In this document: one piece after another, positions 61,401-64,000 of the stretch
Numbering within the stretch: the stretch's first letter is position 1
How the letters are laid out: every line of letters begins with the position of its first letter
Source: Triplophysa rosa
Lineage: Eukaryota > Chordata > Actinopteri > Cypriniformes > Nemacheilidae
Direction: 5' to 3'
Assembly (NCBI RefSeq): GCF_024868665.1
Contig: NC_079897.1
Span: forward strand, 2,897,133 to 2,961,132
Length of the DNA stretch: 64,000 nt
Program-made: the position numbers and the translations under genes
The notes under the pieces: generated by a model
The model's database searches: none
Told to the model about the DNA's origin: nothing
The model's input: only the letters and a program-made list of their open reading frames with translations

Positions 61401-61754
61401 GAATCCTGCAAACAAACAAAACAGGAAAAAACAACAAATGACATAAACTCATAATTTGGTTGAAATATTACGAGTTTTTGCTGCGTCATTGCTGCTACGA
61501 TGCACGAACACATTAAGCACATTAAGCAATTAACCAAAATGTAAATTTTGACAAAAGTATAGTGTCCCCGTATCGAAATAAGTTACAGCCATGTTTACCT
61601 TTCTTTATGACCGGCTCATCACAATTCTCAAAGGTGCAGGGCCCCCAGGCGCCCCACGGCGACAGCTCACACTCCACAGGACACGGGATGTGGCACATCT
61701 GCGTGGTGCTTGGACTGGATCCCTCGCACAAGCGGCTGTACATGGGCTGTGACG
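16023..61754 (-). CDS. thsd7a: Thrombospondin type-1 domain-containing 7A, 5'-truncated by window edge, 23 exons
   Basis: THSD7A is a large single-pass membrane protein with tandem TSP1 repeats, expressed in endothelium, podocytes and neurons and an autoantigen in membranous nephropathy (family knowledge). Twenty-three exons join without phase conflict to 1164 codons. TSR signatures recur throughout (WxxWxxC, then RTRK/RSR-type strands and CPxxC). At the C-terminus are EIPTAGDKKGDVKTSRAV, TWYLQPFGPDGKLKTWVYG, a hydrophobic transmembrane helix and the tail KKPKKPQRRQ...LKPLTLAYDGDADM, essentially as in human THSD7A. The human protein is about 1657 aa, so the signal peptide and first TSRs lie beyond 64000. 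Two oddities: an in-frame TGA replaces a conserved Cys at the start of exon 46652-46767, and a possible alternative tail exon lies at 20638-20785. THSD7B is disfavoured by the tail and by synteny. Confidence 0.94.
17430..19120 (+). mobile_element. L2/CR1-like LINE fragment with reverse transcriptase, decayed
   Basis: The plus strand, antisense to thsd7a, encodes a non-LTR reverse transcriptase: LDPYQSGFKEKHSTESALL, LLDLSAAFDTVDHCILLNRL, GVPQGSILGPVLFSLYM and the catalytic YADDTQFYLPL. A C-terminal block with ASLHWLPVKQRIDIKV and RSFSVYAPKLWNTLP follows. These motifs fit the L2 (Maui) and related CR1/Jockey families of fish. A deletion and frame change near 17862 and a stop at 18455 break the frame. 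The endonuclease half is missing, as expected for 5' truncation. Confidence 0.88.
19783..20064. mobile_element. hAT-Charlie-like MITE, copy 1
   Basis: Begins CAGTGGTTCTCAAAC and ends GTTTGAGAACCACTG, the terminal repeat typical of Charlie-group hAT elements. The flanks are a perfect 8-bp duplication GTGTAAAC (19775-19782 and 20065-20072). It is nonautonomous, with the same interior as 28025-28324. Confidence 0.93.
20638..20785 (-). CDS. thsd7a: Candidate alternative terminal exon of thsd7a
   Basis: It lies 109 bp after the transmembrane exon. A CAG acceptor in the right phase opens 48 codons and a TGA: Cys, then RDCAIRRSLGTPDSN, TYTCPECQQSGRELEPVKGS. This would replace the canonical tail. 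Minus-strand AATAAA hexamers lie at 20428-20433 and about 20292-20297. The polypyrimidine tract is modest and I do not recognise the peptide, so it could be chance. Confidence 0.4.
20895..20982 (-). CDS. thsd7a: thsd7a window exon 22, transmembrane helix
   Basis: Encodes DGKLKTWVYGVAAGVFVLLV then FVVSMIYLA plus TG. It is a typical single-pass helix, almost identical to human. The donor GTAAGA leaves phase 2, so the next codon becomes Cys with either candidate downstream exon. Confidence 0.97.
21285..21498 (-). CDS. thsd7a: thsd7a window exon 21, EGF-like end and juxtamembrane stalk
   Basis: Encodes DGLCVCEEGFTEVLTAEGLL, IPVLEIPTAGDKKGDVKTSR, AVNPTLPTTEQPG and TWYLQPFGP. KRGDVKTSRAV and W-LQPFGP are THSD7A hallmarks just outside the membrane. 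The acceptor is CCCCTGCAG and the donor GTGAAT. Confidence 0.97.
22048..22130 (-). CDS. thsd7a: thsd7a window exon 20
   Basis: Encodes GCHPTLPPASDQSCDPPCDK and PQSFCSE, the CxPPC end of the last TSR. The acceptor is TTTCTGACAG and the donor GTAAAA. Confidence 0.92.
22432..22512 (-). CDS. thsd7a: thsd7a window exon 19
   Basis: Encodes GECFEYRWMGSSQLIWCERS and DGINVT. Human has WCQRSDGINVT. The acceptor is TTCTTCTAG and the donor GTGAAA. Confidence 0.95.
22987..23160 (-). CDS. thsd7a: thsd7a window exon 18
   Basis: Encodes DCYLMEWSDWSLCESVCVKG, SQVRSRAVVAQEPENIAQC and EWQSRPCS. It is a TSR with EWSDWSLC and QVRSR. The acceptor is TCTCTTCAG and the donor GTGAGA. Confidence 0.95.
23517..23691 (-). 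CDS. thsd7a: thsd7a window exon 17
   Basis: Encodes EVVCGVGLRFRNLSCFVSDG, then a divergent acidic stretch, KNIVLEETCTLPCP and one base. Human has CGEGTRTRNISCVVSDG and NMVLEESCSQPCP. The acceptor is GTTGTAG and the donor GTAACA. Confidence 0.93.
24062..24207 (-). CDS. thsd7a: thsd7a window exon 16
   Basis: Encodes KMWRRRTVLQASQGDGRPCP, SQMEQWKPCPVQPCYRWQYG and PWSECRVE. The acceptor ACTAG follows a TA-rich tract, and the donor GTCTCT is weak, but the 48 codons fit both neighbours. Confidence 0.92.
24445..24690. repeat. Interspersed repeat (GTTTATGGGGACATTCCATAG)
   Basis: Starts TGGTTTATGGGGACATTCCATAG, contains CTACCCCTAAACCTAAC and ends TTTGTGGGGACATTTTGTCC, with complementary GGGGACATT / AATGTCCCC pieces. 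It is a widespread fish repeat, flanked here by CA tracts. Edges are approximate. Confidence 0.65.
24830..24869. repeat. (CA)n microsatellite
   Basis: A nearly pure CA/TG dinucleotide tract. Long open frames across it are artefacts. Confidence 0.95.
24892..25805 (+). mobile_element. Fragment of a DNA transposon with YqaJ-type gene (ISL2EU-like)
   Basis: The ends are inverted: TATAGAGCTCCGGCAGTCACGTGA against the reverse complement TATAGCGCTCCGG, and TA may be the target duplication. Inside, the plus strand reads LCVAKFNRLNRTDPYNAP and, after a frame change near 25090, CFPDIYNYLINFSSSYSGDS then LKAWSG. This resembles the N-terminus of fish proteins carrying a YqaJ exonuclease domain, found in ISL2EU transposons. 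A GTAAGT-like donor follows near 25243. The catalytic part is absent. Confidence 0.5.
26203..26320 (-). CDS. thsd7a: thsd7a window exon 15
   Basis: Encodes LGLERKWQMNASCTVECPVN and CQLSDWSAWTDCSQTCGLD, with the TSR start WSAWTDCSQTC and a sequon NAS. The acceptor is ACTCACAG and the donor GTAATA. Confidence 0.96.
27000..27513. repeat. Degenerate DNA-transposon remnant, copy 2
   Basis: Starts ACAGTACCAGTCAAAAGTTTAGAC and ends GTGTTTCCAAACTTTTGG, a terminal pair common in fish DNA elements. It shares internal blocks with 2478-2912. There is no coding capacity. Confidence 0.6.
28025..28324. mobile_element. hAT-Charlie-like MITE, copy 2 (inverse orientation)
   Basis: Same terminal repeats as 19783-20064 with the interior inverted. 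The perfect 8-bp target duplication ACTTAATA lies at 28017-28024 and 28325-28332. It inserted 52 bp from thsd7a exon 14. Confidence 0.93.
28377..28492 (-). CDS. thsd7a: thsd7a window exon 14
   Basis: Encodes WSTCQLNANAVCGVGLKTRM and LDCVRSDGKSVDLKYCQK. CVRSDGKSVDLKYC is identical to human. The acceptor is TTTTGTTAG and the donor GTTTGT. Confidence 0.96.
28493..30442. other. thsd7a intron between exons 13 and 14
   Basis: Holds the palindromic MITE at 29253-29579 and a purine-rich repeat near 30010-30180 (AACGAAAATAATGACGAAAAAT, AGACGAGACGATGACGAGACG). The rest is AT-rich with no visible gene. Confidence 0.6.
29253..29579. mobile_element. Palindromic MITE (GGTAACACTTTACAATAAGG termini)
   Basis: Begins GGTAACACTTTACAATAAGG and ends CCTTATTGTAAAGTGTTATC. 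The flanks AAAATATT and AAAGTATT are a 7/8 target duplication. The interior carries mirrored TTAACATTAGT motifs. It is probably a nonautonomous hAT. Confidence 0.8.
30443..30584 (-). CDS. thsd7a: thsd7a window exon 13
   Basis: Encodes PCTGRDDRERTAFALRLPKE, GEDCPVSMQTEPCLLNRNCF and HYSYNIT, with an NIT sequon at the end. The acceptor is GTCTTAAAG and the donor GTGGGT. Confidence 0.93.
31152..31305 (-). CDS. thsd7a: thsd7a window exon 12
   Basis: Encodes CMLNTADGPTDGVDDYLCDP, EEMPLGTRESRLPCPEDCVL and SDWTPWTPCDL. Human has CMQNTADGPS and DYLCDPEEMPLGSR. The acceptor is GTCTTGCAG and the donor GTACGG. Confidence 0.96.
31531..31880. repeat. Palindromic MITE-like repeat (AGGGCTGTCAAAC family), copy 2
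   Basis: Begins AGGGCTGTCAAACGATTAATCG and ends CGATTAATCGTTTGACAGTCCT in reverse-complement fashion (TGATTAATCGTTTGACAG). It is related to 819-1112 and lies in a thsd7a intron (31306-32662). Confidence 0.85.
32663..32796 (-). CDS. thsd7a: thsd7a window exon 11
   Basis: Encodes VYEVVPCVSDCSQYVWVAEP, WSVWKVSNVDLKENCGEGVQ and TRRV. The central CK of other TSRs is WK here. The acceptor is ATTCTTCAG and the donor GTGAGA. It was read from splice sites because the open frame is short. Confidence 0.94.
33894..34072 (-). CDS. thsd7a: thsd7a window exon 10
   Basis: Encodes YIEEACIVPCPSDCKLSEWS, NWSRCSKSCGSGVKVRSKWL and REKPYNGGRPCPKLDHLNQ, almost unchanged from human. It is a full TSR core. The acceptor is TTTTCAG and the donor GTACAT. 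An 8.6 kb intron separates it from exon 9. Confidence 0.97.
34165..34700. repeat. Interspersed repeat (GCGGCATCTAGTGGTGAGG family), copy 2
   Basis: GAAATTTAGAGGCATATAGCGGTGG, GCGAATTGCAAACCAACG and AGATGTCGTCACG match the order in 4265-4660. It contains a (CA)n tract at 34424-34450. Boundaries are approximate. Confidence 0.6.
34706..34962. repeat. Abundant palindromic repeat, copy 2
   Basis: The left end TTTAAAGTGACAGTTCACCC is clear, the interior has CACAAAAGAAGATATTTTGAG, and the right end near AAATGATGAAGGATTTT is degenerate. Confidence 0.7.
35268..35325. repeat. DIRS inverted repeat, left arm
   Basis: CGTCTTGGTTACGGATGTAACCTCAGTTCC and following bases are the reverse complement of 35541-35600 with few mismatches. 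The sequence TTGTGTCGAACCGACAGATTGGGGTT follows both at 35317 and again directly at 35625. Confidence 0.85.
35541..35600. repeat. DIRS inverted repeat, right arm
   Basis: ACACAACGTCTCGTTCCCTCC...TTACATCCATAACCAAGACG pairs with 35268-35325, leaving a loop of about 215 bp. Inverted terminal and internal complementary repeats are characteristic of DIRS elements. Confidence 0.85.
38316..38394 (-). pseudogene. tRNA-derived SINE fragment or tRNA pseudogene
   Basis: The minus strand reads GTTGCTCAGTGGGAAGG (box A-like), GTGATAGCAATC and GAGTTCGATCTCCAGGGAAGC (box B-like), with the right spacing for a tRNA head. Acceptor-stem pairing is poor, so it is not a working tRNA. Cyprinid SINEs with a tRNA head of this type are common. 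Confidence 0.45.
39611..39907. repeat. Abundant palindromic repeat, copy 3
   Basis: TTAAAGGGATAGTTCACCCAAAA at the left end and TTTTTGGGTGAACTGTCCCTTTAA at the right end; the interior is a long imperfect hairpin. Confidence 0.93.
40169..40647. mobile_element. hAT-like MITE (CAGTGTTGGG termini), copy 1
   Basis: Begins CAGTGTTGGGTAAGTTACCCTG and ends AACTAGTTACACCCAACACTG. The perfect 8-bp target duplication TTGATGAC lies at 40161-40168 and 40648-40655. Other copies are at 52232 and 54604. Confidence 0.92.
41067..41312. repeat. Abundant palindromic repeat, copy 4
   Basis: The left end is partly eroded (TTAAAAGGGATCATTCAAAA), the right end GGGTAAACTATCCCTTTAA is clear, and the interior has AACACAAAAGAAGAT and its inverse. 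Confidence 0.85.
42648..42911 (-). CDS. thsd7a: thsd7a window exon 9
   Basis: The longest exon here, 87 codons. It opens with the lysine-rich KSKKKDECKNS, then YCPCDKYNAQPVGNWSDC, VQGDVKECGQGYRYQAMVCY and RLVETSRCNSH, nearly identical to human THSD7A. The acceptor is GATTACAG and the donor GTACGT. Confidence 0.97.
43060..43254 (-). CDS. thsd7a: thsd7a window exon 8
   Basis: Encodes ISCRQLDGTLVDVAHCLRFA, QSCQLPCRDDCQLTNWSKFS and CVGVRTRKRVLV. It has a C-mannosylation-type NWSKFSPC and a basic RTRKR strand. The acceptor is TTCTGCAG and the donor GTAATG. Confidence 0.95.
43645..44257. repeat. Palindromic-repeat-related element, long variant
   Basis: The left part TTTTAAAGGAAAATTCTGTCATCGTTTACTCATCCTC and the right part TTTTTGGTTGAACTGTTTCTTTTA resemble the abundant repeat, but the 600-bp interior differs. 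It lies in the intron between exons 7 and 8. Confidence 0.55.
44806..44909 (-). CDS. thsd7a: thsd7a window exon 7
   Basis: Encodes WKTHKWRKCQLVPWSIRRDS and RGAQENCGAGVQTR. WKTHKWR-CQLVPWS is diagnostic of THSD7A. The acceptor is AATTCCAG and the donor GTATGT. Confidence 0.95.
45326..45461 (-). CDS. thsd7a: thsd7a window exon 6
   Basis: Encodes ANGQNSKQTRYRVIIQMPAN, GGQECPDVLYEEKDCGTPSV and CPGY. It matches the human KQTRYRVI and DVLYEEK segments. The acceptor is ATCAGCAG and the donor GTAATA. It ends in phase 2. Confidence 0.95.
45540..46640. repeat. Diverged GACA/GATA and TATATCAGTATATG satellite-like region
   Basis: Units such as ACTATATATCAGTATATGTA followed by ACAGACAGACAGATAGATA recur many times (45555, 46040, 46330, 46490 and others). 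An unrelated insert lies at about 45655-46030. The region abuts thsd7a exon 5. Confidence 0.7.
46652..46767 (-). CDS. thsd7a: thsd7a window exon 5, carries in-frame TGA at a conserved Cys
   Basis: The acceptor TTGTTTCTCTCAG is strong. In the frame set by the previous exon it reads Lys, TGA, then PDAPRPETVRPCLLPCKKDC and FSNWTQCPTSCEA. Human THSD7A has KKCP at this place, so TGA occupies the Cys codon. Everything after it is intact and in phase. An alternative acceptor at 46760 restores no frame. It may be a real nonsense allele, a decaying duplicate or a base error. Confidence 0.85.
49872..50085. mobile_element. Short MITE (GGTTGCACTTTATTTTACAGT termini)
   Basis: Begins GGTTGCACTTTATTTTACAG and ends CTGTAAAATAAAGTGCTACC. 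The flanks CAAAATTT and CAAAATTC are a 7/8 duplication. It is 214 bp with no coding capacity. Confidence 0.8.
50309..50585. repeat. Abundant palindromic repeat, copy 5
   Basis: AAAGGGATACATTACCTCAAAAT at the left, CAACTATCCTTTAAA at the right, with the CAAAAGATATTTTGAG hairpin inside. Confidence 0.85.
50931..51162 (-). CDS. thsd7a: thsd7a window exon 4
   Basis: Encodes GASCPNSSSLQEVRNCNEHP, CVVYHWQAGPWGQCVEDTST and CAMGMQTRKVICVKVNVGQ, ending PPK plus two bases. The donor is GTAAGC. The last split codon joins the next exon as Lys, immediately before the anomalous TGA. Confidence 0.94.
52232..52859. mobile_element. hAT-like MITE (CAGTGTTGGG termini), copy 2, nested
   Basis: CAGTGTTGGGTAAGTTACTCTG to TAGTTACACCCAACACTG, flanked by a perfect GTTGCAAC duplication (52224-52231 and 52860-52867). 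It is longer than copies 1 and 3 because of a further insertion at 52465-52601. Confidence 0.93.
52465..52601. mobile_element. Small MITE inside the hAT MITE
   Basis: TACACAGCAAAATCGCC at the left and GGCGATTTTACTGTGTA at the right, with GTGTTAAAAAA / TTTTTTAACAC and TATATATAATATACAC stems. It is absent at the same place in copies 40169 and 54604, which marks it as an insertion of about 137 bp. Confidence 0.85.
54604..55101. mobile_element. hAT-like MITE (CAGTGTTGGG termini), copy 3, inverse
   Basis: CAGTGTTGGGTGTAACTAGTTAC to GAGTAACTTACCCAACACTG, inverse to copies 1 and 2. The perfect GTTGTGAA duplication lies at 54596-54603 and 55102-55109. Confidence 0.93.
55483..55757. repeat. Abundant palindromic repeat, copy 7, left end lost
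   Basis: The interior AACAGTTCTTGGCCACCATTGAC, two AACAAAGAAA hairpin arms and the right end TTTTTGGGTGAACTGTCCC are present; the left terminal repeat is missing. Confidence 0.75.
56084..56278 (-). CDS. thsd7a: thsd7a window exon 3
   Basis: Encodes KEVEREMCVDGVYPAPAPCT, VPCPKDCALSIWTQWSTCSQ and TCSSKTAEGKQMRTRAILAY. It is a classic TSR: CPKDC, WTQWSTCSQTC, then KQMRTR. The acceptor is TTGCTTCAG and the donor GTAAAC. Confidence 0.95.
56467..56736. repeat. Abundant palindromic repeat, copy 8
   Basis: TTAAAGAAACAGTTCACCCAAAATG at the left, CATACAGATACATCCCTTTAA at the right, with the ACACAAAAGAAGATATTTTAAAG hairpin inside. Confidence 0.85.
60849..60962. mobile_element. Tiny MITE (CCTGTTGAAAAAA termini)
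   Basis: CCTGTTGAAAAAAACAGCATATGCTGG is mirrored by CCAGCATATACTGGTTTTTTCAACAGG. The 114-bp unit contains repeated TGCTGGTTT. The outline fits a short hairpin transposon. Confidence 0.8.
61202..61405 (-). CDS. thsd7a: thsd7a window exon 2
   Basis: Encodes FKFRRRNITNNPTGGEGCCP, HLVEAVPCEDPSCFTWQLVK and CGEGTQNPQVRCINSE. It has a basic TSR strand, an NIT sequon and a second TSR-like CGxGTQ motif. The acceptor is GTTTGCAG and the donor GTAACA. Confidence 0.94.
61599..61754 (-). CDS. thsd7a: thsd7a window exon 1
   Basis: Encodes SQPMYSRLCEGSSPSTTQMC, HIPCPVECELSPWGAWGPC and FENCDEPVIKK. It holds a CPxxC end of one TSR and the WGAWGPC start of the next. The acceptor is GCATTATAG and the donor GTAAAC. 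It enters in phase 2 from an exon outside the window. Confidence 0.93.
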
Positions 61755-62051
61755 CTATAATGCAAACAAACGCATTAAAACATCGTGGGGAGGACACATG
61801 GCGAACAATTAGTAATACACTGCAGGAGCCGACAAATCGACGCGTTAAACACGCTCCATAGAATTTACAGGAGGTAAACGGAACCAGGAACGGGCCCACA
61901 CGCATCCGGCACCCACAGAAGAAAGATTTTCGCAAAAAGTTTGCACCAAAAAATGTACCTTTTAAAGTTCCTTCTATGAGTTCTCGCGTTCCTTTGTTAG
62001 ATAATTGTCATGTCTTACTTAATGCTACAAAGAATGTCAAGTTTTACCCTA

Positions 62052-62270
62052 TTTAAAAGGACAGTTCGGCCACAAATAAACATTCTGCCATCCTTTGTTC
62101 ACCCTTATGTCATCTAAAATCTCTATTTGACTTTTTCATCTTTAGAATACACAAGGAGATATTTTGAGAAATGTGTTTTGTGTCCATACAATGGATACAG
62201 GTTTGGAACAACATGACAAGGGAATAGATAATAGAAGAACTGCCTTTTTTAGTGAACCATCCTTTTAAAA
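62052..62270. repeat. Abundant palindromic repeat, copy 9, diverged
   Basis: TTTAAAAGGACAGTTCGGCCACAAAT at the left and GAACCATCCTTTTAAA at the right, with a partial AAGGAGATATTTTGAG hairpin. Confidence 0.75.
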
Positions 62271-63349
62271 ACAAATGTCTATTCTTAAGATTGTAGGTGC
62301 TCCATTGAAACTACAATATTCAATCTCAAAAACACCCACAACATTGCTGCATTAATGAGCAATAGGATTTTCCTGTGTGAGAAGCTGCCACGTCAAACTG
62401 GAGAGTGACACAACTGCCGTTTTTACATCAAAGCGAGGTAAATTCCTCCAGTAGAGTGCTGGCGTGCCGACGTGTGGTGAGAGTTCTGCTCTCTGGAGAT
62501 ATCTACAACTAACAGCCTCCCCTCATACACCCATTCAAAACTCTGAGTCTCTGAAGACTGACACTCCTGCAGACCTTCAGAATATAATTGATGGAATAAC
62601 GCTCTTCTCAAGGAGACGGGTGTTGAGAATGACAGCTCACCTCGTAACTGTTACTGCACTGCAGCTTTCTATAATGAACAGAGAGGAGGTTTTCACTGTA
62701 ATGTATACCGTCGTTTAAGTTAGAATAACACTGCACAGGTTGTCCTTGTTTACGTGCCAGATGGTCCAGACCTGGCAACCAAACGTTCTGTCTAATGAAA
62801 GTCTGTGGTTTGTGCTGAATCGAATAAACTCAGGCAGACAGGTTTAGCTCCAATTCAAGCCAGAGAATGATGGTTCTCAAGCAGGTTCTCTGTTTTGTTG
62901 GCAAACATAGTATGCCATACTGGCTTTTAACACATACGGAAATAATCTACAGTATTATGGAACATGTGCACATTCAAGACAAACATTTAAAGCTGCAATC
63001 TGTAACTTTTGCATCTCTGTTGCCTGCCACACGTTTAACACATAAAATTGCAGATATCCTTATATACTGTACTTAACTTTACATGAGTTAAAGTGAAATT
63101 ATGTTCAATTACTGTCCAAGACAACTAATCCGTCAATAATAAAAAAGAACAAATAATACAATTACGAGCAATAGATAGGTTGGTAGAACTCTTGCTCTTG
63201 CCTGATTTGAGTACCGCGTGTGCACAAAGGTGTCACCACGTTTTTGCGTAGTTTAGAGTGACAACTCGAACCGGTAGTTAGCCTATATGTATAGCCTATA
63301 TATGTAGCCTATAAGTGCTCCAAATTTCGATCATCACTAAAACGGTTTG

Positions 63350-63790
63350 GACTTCAAAGTAAATATAATCAATAAAATAAATAAATCATGTAGATAAAAT
63401 AATATAAAATAAAAATATGAAAAAAATAAGTAGTTAGATAAAATATTGATTTAAATATAAAAAATAAATAAGGTACATAAAATAATAAAAAATAAAATAA
63501 ATAAGTAGTTAGATGAAATGTTATAAGATTGATTTAGATATAATAAATAAATAATGTACATAAAATAATAACAAATGAAATAAATAAGTAGTTAGATGAA
63601 ATGTTATAAGATTGATTTAGACATAATAAATACAATAAATAAATAATGTACATAAAATAATAAAAAATAAAATAAATAAGTAGTTAGATGAAATGTTATA
63701 AGATTGATTTAGATATAATAAATACAATAAATAAATAATGTGCATAAAATAATAAAAAATAAGTCTAGTTAGATAAAATATTTATAAGCT
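63350..63790. repeat. AT-rich minisatellite, 74-91 bp units
   Basis: The motif AGTAGTTAGATGAAATGTTA recurs at 63504, 63588 and 63679, with diverged versions at 63430 and 63760. Units are joined by AATAAATAATGTACATAAAATAAT. Spacing varies by insertions of AATACAATAAAT. Confidence 0.9.
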
Positions 63791-64000
63791 TACCGTTGTG
63801 ATTTAGTTTAAGGTAGGAGGCAGTTTTCAACACTGACTTTTAGGTACTTGATCAAAACAAATCAACCCAAAAAGTTACTGACAGCAGCTTTAAACATTCC
63901 TAAATGTCAATGAAACCCTAACGTCAGGTTACTTTCAAAGACTATTGAAATCAACTTGTACACTGTAAATTTTGTTTTGGCTGCTTTTTAAGTACAATCA

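Larger units (their letters stand above)
61755..64000. other. thsd7a intron upstream of window exon 1
   Basis: Holds a diverged palindromic repeat and an AT-rich minisatellite (63350-63790). No exon encoding the signal peptide or first TSR was found, so these lie beyond the window. Confidence 0.65.

Noticed and set aside
16023..61754. thsd7b instead of thsd7a
   Set aside because: The tail LKPLTLAYDGDADM, the KKGDVKTSRAV stalk and the ica1 neighbour all point to thsd7a.
63350..63790. CRISPR-like regular repeats
   Set aside because: The units are AT-rich, variable in length and without unique spacers, in a vertebrate intron. It is a minisatellite.

Overview
This window is vertebrate nuclear DNA, most likely from a teleost and probably a cyprinid or close relative. 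The genes are split by GT-AG introns, the intergenic DNA is AT-rich, and there are many palindromic DNA transposons with 8-bp target duplications, a DIRS-type retrotransposon, an L2/CR1-like LINE and long microsatellites. No prokaryotic features are present. Every confidently recognised gene is on the minus strand, so it reads from high to low coordinate.

From left to right: (1) 27-6600 holds the 5' portion of ica1 (islet cell autoantigen 1, an arfaptin-homology/BAR protein of secretory granule traffic). It has one likely 5'UTR exon and eleven coding exons whose phases join into 409 codons; the C-terminal end lies off the left edge. (2) 8159-12494 holds a complete two-exon neurexophilin gene (236 aa, nxph1-like by position). 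(3) 16023-61754 holds thsd7a (thrombospondin type-1 domain-containing 7A), with 23 exons joining into 1164 codons from the middle of the extracellular domain to the canonical C-terminus. Its signal-peptide and first TSR exons lie beyond the right edge. ICA1, NXPH1 and THSD7A are also near neighbours on human 7p21, so this is conserved synteny. NDUFA4 and PHF14, which I recall lying between NXPH1 and THSD7A in human, were not seen here.

Three gene-level observations stand out. An in-frame TGA sits exactly where THSD7A has a conserved cysteine, just after a splice junction. A phase-compatible alternative terminal exon lies 109 bp after the transmembrane exon and would replace the cytoplasmic tail. 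The neurexophilin lacks an obvious furin-type site before its conserved domain.

The introns are filled with mobile elements: two copies of a hAT-Charlie-like MITE with perfect 8-bp target duplications, three copies of a second hAT-like MITE also with perfect duplications (one in a three-level nest), about ten copies of an abundant palindromic repeat, a decayed DIRS element, a decayed LINE, a likely ISL2EU/YqaJ transposon fragment, and inverted telomere-like arrays.

The three genes do not form an operon or pathway. They share a link to neurons and secretion by family knowledge: ICA1 in granule and synaptic vesicle traffic, neurexophilin as a secreted alpha-neurexin ligand, and THSD7A as a membrane TSR protein of endothelium, podocytes and neurons. 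Exon coordinates come from reading splice sites and checking that phases add up; homology statements rest on remembered family sequences, not on a search.
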